Below, in pieces: positions 22,908 through 29,830 of a stretch of DNA of 33,038 nucleotides. The notes below the pieces were generated by a model, which was not told the origin of the DNA, ran no database searches, and saw only the letters and a list, made by a program, of their open reading frames with translations. The stretch spans positions 1 through 33,038 of the forward strand of contig JAFXPL010000103.1 of assembly GCA_017527945.1 (NCBI GenBank). The letters run 5' to 3'. Origin of the DNA: Bacteroidales bacterium (GTDB taxonomy: Bacteria > Bacteroidota > Bacteroidia > Bacteroidales > WCHB1-69). The position numbers and the translations under genes are program-made. The number at the start of each line of letters is the position of its first letter. Position 1 is the stretch's first letter.

Positions 22908-23003
22908 CCTTAAGCAGCCCTGAAAGGGCAAGATATGTCAGCCCAAGGAGAGCGCATCGAGCCTCGGGATATAGAACCAGGGAGAGCGTATCGAGCCCAG
23001 AAG
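22908..23003 (+). repeat. Element related to the palindromic repeat, copy E (before ypfJ)
   Basis: It begins CCTTAAGCAGCCCTGAA and folds as GCCCT-GAA-AGGGC, like hairpin 1 of copies A-D. The body is different: two direct repeats GGAGAGCGCATCGAGCC and GGAGAGCGTATCGAGCC, 36 bp apart. It is sense-oriented to the next gene and ends 27 nt before its ATG. From an ATG at 22935 the element is open in the ypfJ frame. Confidence 0.7.
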
Positions 23004-23030
23004 TTAAAAAAGAACAAATACAGAGCAATT

Positions 23031-23888
23031 ATGAATTTAGAAGGAAGAAGAACCAGTTCAAATGTGGAAGACCGTCGGAGAGTGTCTGGCGGTACCATCG
23101 CCGGCGTCGGCGTGGGCGGCACCCTGATCGTGGTGCTGCTGTCTTTGTTTTTAGGCCGCAACCCGCAGGACGTGTTGCAGCAGATCCAGTCGCAGAATGT
23201 GACGACCACCGAAAACCAGCGCGAGTTCACCAAAGAGGAGCAGGAACTGGCGGAGTTCGCCAGCAAGATCCTGGCCAGCACCGAAGACGTGTGGACGGCG
23301 GTGTTCAAGAAGATGGGCCGCGAATACCGCGCCCCCAAGATGGTGCTCTACACCGACGCTGTGCAGTCGGGATGCGGCAATGCCACCTCGGCAGTGGGGC
23401 CGTTCTACTGCTCGGCCGACGAGTGTCTCTACATTGACCTCAGCTTTTTCAGCACGATGAGGCAGCAGTTGGGCGCTGACGGCGACTTCGCCTACGCCTA
23501 CGTGATCGCCCACGAGGTGGGCCACCACGTGCAGCATCTCCTCGGCACTCTCGACCAGGCGCACGCCCAGATGTCGCGCATGAATGCCGCAGATGCCAAC
23601 AAAGTGAGCGTGCGCATCGAGCTCCAGGCCGATTTCTACGCGGGCGTGTGGGGCTACTACGAGAACCAGACGTTCAAGTCATTGGACGACGGAGACTTGC
23701 GCGAGGCCATCGAGTGTGCGGCGGTCATCGGCGACGACTACCTCCAGAAAAAGGCCACCGGCGGCTTCAACCCCGAGTCGTTCACCCACGGCACCAGCGA
23801 CCAGCGCATGAAATGGCTCAAACTCGGCCTCACCACTGGCGACATGAACCGGGGGAACACGTTCAATATTCCCGAGTTGCAGCTGTAG
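23031..23888 (+). CDS. ypfJ: YpfJ-family neutral zinc metallopeptidase
   Basis: A predicted membrane-anchored zinc peptidase. The 285-residue product starts MNLEGRRTSSNVEDRRRVSG, matching the usual YpfJ N-terminus (RxxSxNVEDRR). One membrane helix lies near residues 22-40 (GTIAGVGVGGTLIVVLLSLF), then the catalytic domain with CGNATSAVGPFYC, YIDLSFF, the zinc motif HEVGHHVQH and ELQADFYAGVWGYY, which provides the third ligand. It ends FNIPELQL. The frame stays open 32 codons further upstream through copy E to an ATG at 22935. I keep the family-typical start, but given pstS and pstA the longer form is possible. Substrate unknown. A strong terminator follows 150 bp later. Confidence 0.93.
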   Translation: MNLEGRRTSSNVEDRRRVSGGTIAGVGVGGTLIVVLLSLFLGRNPQDVLQQIQSQNVTTTENQREFTKEEQELAEFASKILASTEDVWTAVFKKMGREYRAPKMVLYTDAVQSGCGNATSAVGPFYCSADECLYIDLSFFSTMRQQLGADGDFAYAYVIAHEVGHHVQHLLGTLDQAHAQMSRMNAADANKVSVRIELQADFYAGVWGYYENQTFKSLDDGDLREAIECAAVIGDDYLQKKATGGFNPESFTHGTSDQRMKWLKLGLTTGDMNRGNTFNIPELQL

Positions 23889-23890
23889 CA

Positions 23891-23958
23891 TTTAGTAAGT
23901 TTAGTGAGTTTAGTAGGTTTAGTAGTTTAGTGGTTTAGGAGTTTAGGAGTTTAGGAGG
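23891..23958. repeat. Tandem array of 8-9-bp TTTAGnnnn units
   Basis: Eight units starting TTTAG, with lengths 9, 9, 9, 8, 8, 8, 8 and 9 (TTTAGTAAG through TTTAGGAGG), beginning 2 nt after the ypfJ stop. Confidence 0.9.
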
Positions 23959-23960
23959 TT

Positions 23961-24037
23961 GAACTTTGAACTTTGAACTGTTGGCTGTTGGCTTTTGGCT
24001 TGAAATTTGAAACCTGAAACCTGAAACCTGAAACCAA
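23961..24037. repeat. Eleven-unit heptanucleotide array with drifting unit
   Basis: 77 bp is exactly 11 x 7. In order: GAACTTT, GAACTTT, GAACTGT, TGGCTGT, TGGCTTT, TGGCTTG, AAATTTG, AAACCTG three times, AAACCAA. Neighbouring units are mostly similar, yet the first and last share little; the register never slips. Confidence 0.9.
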
Positions 24038-24069
24038 AGAGAGTCTCCCGCGAGGGGGGCTCTTTTTTT
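24036..24069 (+). terminator. Rho-independent terminator after ypfJ
   Basis: AAAGAGAGTCTCCC, loop GCGA, GGGGGGCTCTTT: a long stem with three G-T pairs, ending in a run of T. Confidence 0.8.
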
Positions 24070-24135
24070 ATTATAGTATCGTCCACTTGTATGTAACTTT
24101 TCTTTGGAGAAATACATAAATAGGGGGGTATATGT

Positions 24136-24154
24136 AAAAAAAGTGTATTTTTGC
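24136..24154 (+). promoter_or_regulatory. Promoter of the giant-protein gene pair
   Basis: AAAAAAAGTGTATTTTTGC, identical to the blocks at rpmG and the PLP enzyme gene. It is the only good promoter before the ATG at 24373 and implies a leader of about 210 nt. Confidence 0.6.
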
Positions 24155-24372
24155 ACCCTCTTTTTAACAATGGAAATGTGAAGAATCTTTTATGAATCGG
24201 GAGGTGTGATATTCCGTTGTGTCAGGGACTCGTTTTTTGAACTACTTTGACTATCAAATCGTTAGTAAAATTTTTGATTAGCGGAGAAAAACAGTGGGGA
24301 ATGGGTGTGTGGTGTGGAGTTGTGGTGTTTTTTTGGATTGTCTGAAAGATAAAAAGAAAAAATAGATACGAT
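24155..24372 (+). other. Predicted long 5' leader of the giant gene
   Basis: No ORF of note. At 24294-24330 it contains a G/T-rich tract with several GG, GGG and GGGG runs followed by eight T. This could be structured, but no known riboswitch was recognised. Confidence 0.35.
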
Positions 24373-27300
24373 ATGAGGAAATTTTTTACGATTTTGACGC
24401 TGTTGTCTGCGTTCACTTTGGCGGCAACGGCGCAGGTTTGTCCATTCAAAGTGAAATTTGAGGTGATTCCCGCCACCTGCTACAACAACGGCAAGGTGGT
24501 CTATTCGATTGTGGATGCCTCCGGCAATGTGGTGACCGATGCCACGGGCCTGAACCTGTCTGAGGTGCGCGCCTACTACAGCGAGGTGGGCGACACGGTC
24601 AAGCACCGCACGGGCCTCGGGCTCATCGACCTCGACGGCCACTTCATACCCGCCAACGGCCGCGACACGCTCCTCATCGACTACGGCACTTACACCATCG
24701 GCGTGGAGGGCATCTGCGGCGACGGCAGCGGAATCCACTTTACGGAGGTCGATACCCACACGGTGCTCACCATCCCCACCACCTACGTCAAGCCCTCGGT
24801 CTCGTCGCTCTACGTGACCGCCAACACCGAGGATGGCTTCGGCCGGCGCCCCACGCTCGCTTGCGAAAACACGGGCCGCGTACAGCTCAAGATCGAGCAC
24901 GGACGGTATCCCTACACCGTCTATGTGGTTGGGCACGGTACCACCGACACGCTGCGCACGGTGACCTTCACGGAGCCGATGTACGCGGGTACTGACGAGA
25001 ATCGCTACGACTACAAGGACTACTACACCTTCGACAATCTGCCCTCTGGCGACTGGGACTTCTATTTGGTGGATGGCTGCGACTACGGTCTGCCCCGCAC
25101 TGGACAGCGCGTGGAAGTGGTCGAATACCCCATGCTCGACTACGTGGAGGTGTATGCCTCATCTGGCGGTCTGCTCGATAGCAACGTTGTGAAAATCAAT
25201 GCGGTGCTCGACATGGACTACTCTTACTACACCAAGCTGATGCCCACACTCGCCCAGTACCGGTTCACCTACGACGGAACGCCTTCTTCCGACTGGAAGC
25301 CCTTCCCGCCCGTGCTCCACGGCTACCGGGCCATGCTCACCGACACCGTGGGTGAGAGGTACTGCGACATCTGGGGCAAGAAAATCAAGCTGGAATACAG
25401 GGTGCGGGATTGCGATTACGGCACCGTTGCCACCGAACGCGCCTTCCATCTCTACAAACCCAACGATAATTACTTTGTGCGCGACTCCTCCGATATCCGC
25501 GACTCCGTGAACGAGCCGCCCTACACCTGCGATGACCTCTACTGGTGGCATCGCTGGTATCATGAAATCTACTACTACTACAACGATCCTTCGGACATCA
25601 CCCGGGATGAGGATGACCTGCACTACCGTCACCACTACACGCATCCGCTGACGTGGATTTACTACGACACGGAGCGGGGCGACACCATCAAGAAGGAGGT
25701 GGTGGGTTCCATCTCTTCCCATAGCCGGTTGTACGACACCGAGGTGGAGGCCCTCTACGGCGACTTCCGCAGCTACACCATGGCCCATCCGCTGATGATT
25801 CCGACGCAGCGCACCTTGGTGGATGCCCATGGCTGCGTTATCTACAGCCGCTTCGACTCCCTGCCGTACTGCTACGACCACGGTCCGGAATTGCGCGACT
25901 GGGAGATTTTCCATACCGACGGTGACCACTGCTGCACCACGAAGGGTTCGGTGGGGGTGCGCGAGCATCTGCACACCGAGGTCGATCCTGACGGCACCAC
26001 CGTCATTTTGGAGAAGAGTCCCTACGAGAACCGCTACAACTTCACCGCCGTCTATAGCTCGGCTTCCAAAAGCTGGACCGTGAGCCGCGAGAACCTCGAG
26101 AACTTCGCCACCATCGAAGGCGGCACCGAGGGACGCTCCATGGTTTTGAGCGACTACTGTCTGCCCTCGGGCCCCTACTGGTTCAAGGTGATGACCCCGT
26201 GCGACACGTACCGGCTCCGGCAGAATATCGGTTTTCCGGACATCTACAGCACCAAGATGGTGGAGGAGCCGGTCTTCACGATGTCGCAGCAGTGTACCGA
26301 TGACTATATCACCTACACGCACGGCAAGTTCGCCCGCGAGGCACGCAACACCTCCGTTGAAACCGGTCTGCCGTTAGAACCGGTGCTGTCGCCGCTGAAC
26401 ACCTACTTCCAGATTATCTCCGGCCCGCCTGGCGGCTATGACGGCTCCCTGCACCAGGTCAACGATCCCATCCGCATCTCCATGCCGGGCGACTTCGTGG
26501 TGAAAATCGCGCCCAGCAGCTCGCTCTATCTCTGCGACCTGCCCACCCACTACGACACCATCCACTACGAAGGCGCAACCGTGGAGTTCGTCTATGCCTA
26601 CGCCTACCTGTGCGACTCCAACAGCACGCAGGGCACCGCCTACGTGAAGGGCACCAACGGCACGCCGCCCTACACCTACACTTTCTTCAGCGACATCGAC
26701 CTGCAGGGCGACACCCTCGGGATCATCACCATGAGCGACACCACGCAGCCCGCCGTCTTCGTTGACAAGCCGATGAACTCCAGACGCGAGATGTCGTGCC
26801 TCATCAAGGATGCCTGCGAGGCCTATTTCCACGTGAACTTCTATCCGCGCACCATGGCCGAGTTGCAGAAAATCTGGTTCGACAACGGGCTGAAGGTGAT
26901 GGAGACCTGCGAGGGCTCCACCATCTCCGCGCACGCCCTCGATATCGCCTCCATATTGAAATATGAATGGTACAACCCGAACAAAGAGTTGATTGACAGC
27001 GTCTCTTCCCCGCACATTTTCATCCCGCGCCATGCGGCCAACGGCTGGTACAAGGTGATTATTCGGAACACCGATTGCGAGGAAGTTATCGTCGATAGTG
27101 TGGAACTGACGGTGGATGAGGCTCCCTCCATCACCTTGTCGCATGACTTGGAACTCTGTCCTGGCGAGGAAGCGAGCATCAGCTTCACCCCGACCAGCCC
27201 GCTGGGCTCGGTGGCGCACATGGATTTCACCATCGCCTTCGAGAATGGCAACGGCATAGAGACGAGAACCTACAGCAGCTCTTCCGGCGTGACGGTCAAC

Positions 27301-29196
27301 GACAGCTACATGACGTTCACGGACGCGAAGATTTATCCCATTAGCAACAGCGACGGCCACTGTGACTACACGCTGGCCGATCAATATGACACCATGCGTA
27401 TCAAGGTGAAGAAGGACATCGCCGACGCCTGCACGCTGATGGGCTCCTACGACACGGTGTGTTACGGCAGCGACGCTCGTTTCCTCGCGCGTTCCACCAT
27501 GGAGCCGCCCTATACCATTCGCTGGTACAGCGACTATGAGATGACCCACCCGCTGAAGTCGGAGACCATCACCGACGCGGCCACTTGGTCCTACTACGAC
27601 ACTCTCGCCCTCACGCATCATGCCGAGGTCTTCGTGTCCATCGACAAGGAGGACGTCTGTCCCACGGTCTATGGCCTGCCCACGAACACGGTGGACTTCG
27701 GTGCCGGCTCGACGGAGATCGAATGCGGCCAGGTGATTCGGCTGTATGACGACGGCGGCGCGGACGGCGACTATGGCACCGGCGCCAACACCCGTCACAC
27801 CTACACCACCACTGACGGCAAGTCGGTGACCATCCATTTCGACGACCTTGACCTTTCGGAGACTTCGCACCTGTTGATTATCACGGGCACGGTCTTGAGC
27901 ATCGATTCCGTCTTGTACGACCTTACGGCCGGCAGCGCGAACCCGGGTGTGGTCACCTCGCACGGCAACGCCCTCACCCTCTACTTCATTCCGGGCATGA
28001 AGCCCGCTCCCGGTTGGAGCGCCATTGTGGAGCACCAGCCCGGCATGAGCGTGGCCGACGTTTGGAAGAAAAACGAAGTGGTTCTCCATGACGAAGTGTG
28101 CCAGAGTCAGACCAACACCTACGACGACCCCTACGGCGTGGTGCCCAATGTGGTGCCTGACCTCAGCATTTTGAACAAGAACCTGCGCAAGGCCGGTACC
28201 TACACCTACACGCAGACCATCGAGGGGGCTGACAGCCACGGGTGCGACTCCACGGTGACCTTCATCCTCACGGTGAACCCGCCGGTGCACCATGACACCA
28301 CCGTGGTGACCACCAACTTCATCCTCAACGACCAGGGCGGCTACGTGTGGCCCGTTAACGGTCGCACCTACACCACCACGGGGCGCTACAGCAAGCGCAC
28401 CGGCCTGCCCGACGGATGCGACAGCCTCGACATTCTGGACTTCATCGTGCTGCAGATCGACACCACCGACAACGAGATCTGCCGCGACGACACCACGCGC
28501 CTGGGCGTGTCGGTCACGACCCCGGAGCTGACCTTCCGCGACGACGTGATCCCGCCGACCATTGCCGTCGGGGATGTGCTGTGCGATGATGGAAGCATTA
28601 TGAAAGTGGACTCGTTCCTGGTGAGCGGGAAGGAGGCAAAAGGGGTAGTGTTCCATGTGGACAGAAATGGGAAAGGATTGGCAGTGGCGCTTACCGATGC
28701 CTATCCAAATACTTGCAACTGGGTTAATGCCTCTGTCGAGCCACAAATAAAATCCAAGCACTATTCGTTTAACACCAACGAAGTGTTTTCAGATACAAAT
28801 GGCTATGGAAATACAATCTATTTGAAAGAGCAGGCGGAATCAGTCAATGAAAACGGGTTCCAAGTCAATGCCCCTGCTCTATACTATTGTTACTATTATA
28901 ACCACCATACATCAACTACAGGTTCAAGTCACGTAGGTTGGTACATGCCTTCGGCAGGTGAAATGAACTTGTTGTTTGCAAACGCAATGGAAGTGAATGC
29001 AACATTAGGGGAACTTAACTCTGTTTTCCCACACATACAGAGAATCACTCGGCCATACTACTGGGTCTCAACAGGATTTAATTGGGTTGGGAAGGCGTAT
29101 ATCTTCACATCCTCAGGAAAACTGGAAAACAACTCAAATATTTCCGGGGGGCGAAACTATAATTTGAATTATTGTCGAGCCATTGTTAAATTTTAA
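24373..29196 (+). CDS. Giant secreted protein with C-terminal DUF1566/C-type-lectin-like domain
   Basis: 1607 residues, with signal peptide MRKFFTILTLLSAFTLAATAQ. The long body is rich in D, T, Y and C and made of beta-sandwich-like stretches such as PSITLSHDLELCPGEEASIS and ADSHGCDSTVTFILTVNPP. From about residue 1398 (AVGDVLCDDGSIMKVD, GVVFHVDRNGKGLAVALTDA, GWYMPSAGEMNLLFA, YYWVSTGFNW, ending NYCRAIVKF) it has a domain of the DUF1566-like type common in Bacteroidales surface proteins. DNA for that part is clearly more AT-rich than the rest. No T9SS sorting tail is seen. A surface adhesin or binding protein is the likely role (inference). The second giant gene starts 21 nt later, probably on the same transcript. 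Confidence 0.88.
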   Translation: MRKFFTILTLLSAFTLAATAQVCPFKVKFEVIPATCYNNGKVVYSIVDASGNVVTDATGLNLSEVRAYYSEVGDTVKHRTGLGLIDLDGHFIPANGRDTLLIDYGTYTIGVEGICGDGSGIHFTEVDTHTVLTIPTTYVKPSVSSLYVTANTEDGFGRRPTLACENTGRVQLKIEHGRYPYTVYVVGHGTTDTLRTVTFTEPMYAGTDENRYDYKDYYTFDNLPSGDWDFYLVDGCDYGLPRTGQRVEVVEYPMLDYVEVYASSGGLLDSNVVKINAVLDMDYSYYTKLMPTLAQYRFTYDGTPSSDWKPFPPVLHGYRAMLTDTVGERYCDIWGKKIKLEYRVRDCDYGTVATERAFHLYKPNDNYFVRDSSDIRDSVNEPPYTCDDLYWWHRWYHEIYYYYNDPSDITRDEDDLHYRHHYTHPLTWIYYDTERGDTIKKEVVGSISSHSRLYDTEVEALYGDFRSYTMAHPLMIPTQRTLVDAHGCVIYSRFDSLPYCYDHGPELRDWEIFHTDGDHCCTTKGSVGVREHLHTEVDPDGTTVILEKSPYENRYNFTAVYSSASKSWTVSRENLENFATIEGGTEGRSMVLSDYCLPSGPYWFKVMTPCDTYRLRQNIGFPDIYSTKMVEEPVFTMSQQCTDDYITYTHGKFAREARNTSVETGLPLEPVLSPLNTYFQIISGPPGGYDGSLHQVNDPIRISMPGDFVVKIAPSSSLYLCDLPTHYDTIHYEGATVEFVYAYAYLCDSNSTQGTAYVKGTNGTPPYTYTFFSDIDLQGDTLGIITMSDTTQPAVFVDKPMNSRREMSCLIKDACEAYFHVNFYPRTMAELQKIWFDNGLKVMETCEGSTISAHALDIASILKYEWYNPNKELIDSVSSPHIFIPRHAANGWYKVIIRNTDCEEVIVDSVELTVDEAPSITLSHDLELCPGEEASISFTPTSPLGSVAHMDFTIAFENGNGIETRTYSSSSGVTVNDSYMTFTDAKIYPISNSDGHCDYTLADQYDTMRIKVKKDIADACTLMGSYDTVCYGSDARFLARSTMEPPYTIRWYSDYEMTHPLKSETITDAATWSYYDTLALTHHAEVFVSIDKEDVCPTVYGLPTNTVDFGAGSTEIECGQVIRLYDDGGADGDYGTGANTRHTYTTTDGKSVTIHFDDLDLSETSHLLIITGTVLSIDSVLYDLTAGSANPGVVTSHGNALTLYFIPGMKPAPGWSAIVEHQPGMSVADVWKKNEVVLHDEVCQSQTNTYDDPYGVVPNVVPDLSILNKNLRKAGTYTYTQTIEGADSHGCDSTVTFILTVNPPVHHDTTVVTTNFILNDQGGYVWPVNGRTYTTTGRYSKRTGLPDGCDSLDILDFIVLQIDTTDNEICRDDTTRLGVSVTTPELTFRDDVIPPTIAVGDVLCDDGSIMKVDSFLVSGKEAKGVVFHVDRNGKGLAVALTDAYPNTCNWVNASVEPQIKSKHYSFNTNEVFSDTNGYGNTIYLKEQAESVNENGFQVNAPALYYCYYYNHHTSTTGSSHVGWYMPSAGEMNLLFANAMEVNATLGELNSVFPHIQRITRPYYWVSTGFNWVGKAYIFTSSGKLENNSNISGGRNYNLNYCRAIVKF

Positions 29197-29830
29197 CTTT
29201 CAAAACTTTGTGAAAATATGAAAACGTTCAAAATCATATCATTGGTTTTCTCAATTATGTATTTGGGCTTGTGCAACAATCAATTTCTCCATGCCCAAAC
29301 CTATCATGTGGGTGATTTATACGAATTTCCAGACGGGGATAAAGGCATTGTGTGCTATGTGGATCCACAAAATGCCAAAAAAGGTTGGGTAGTCTCCCTT
29401 AATGACCTTGGACCATTCCAATTATTGAATAATTCGTCTTACTCATTGCCTGTTTCGAACAATTCCTACTTATATTGGTCAACATCATCATGGCAAAATT
29501 CAGGGAAATACAACACGCGGGCGTTATTGGTATCCGGATTGTCGCCTGCTGCGAATGCTGTTGATTTTATCAAAGGGTGGTATATTCCAGACTTGCGGCA
29601 ACTGCAGAAAATCAGAGGAATGGTGCCTTTTATCGAGCAACAAGTTTCAGCTGCAGGAGGAGACATAACTAATTTTCTTAAACGGGATTACTGGTCTTCC
29701 TCAAGAGCTTCTTCATACTATTTTTATGTATTATATAATAGAAATGGCGATATGTTTCAAGGTGAGTATGTACAGCTCCTTCAAACAAGATCAAACTACA
29801 TCCGTCCTGTCCGCAATTTCGGCGACGAGG
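28590..29830 (+). other. AT-rich patch carrying two DUF1566-like domains across a gene boundary
   Basis: It covers the C-terminal domain of the first giant protein, its stop, the 21-nt gap, the start and signal peptide of the second, and that protein's N-terminal domain. Hand counts of single 60-base lines give 20/60 GC at 28741 and 15/60 at 29701, against 40/60 at 27721 and 34/60 at 30001. Nothing mobile was recognised at its ends. Confidence 0.7.

Larger units (their letters stand above)
23889..24135. other. Intergenic stretch: repeat arrays, terminator and spacer
   Basis: After the ypfJ stop this region holds the 8-9-bp and 7-bp arrays and the terminator described separately. From 24070 to 24135 it is AT-rich spacer with no gene. 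Confidence 0.6.

Noticed and set aside
26374..28761. Minus-strand open frame of 795 codons
   Set aside because: Antisense to the first giant gene, with the same composition artefact and no recognisable domain.
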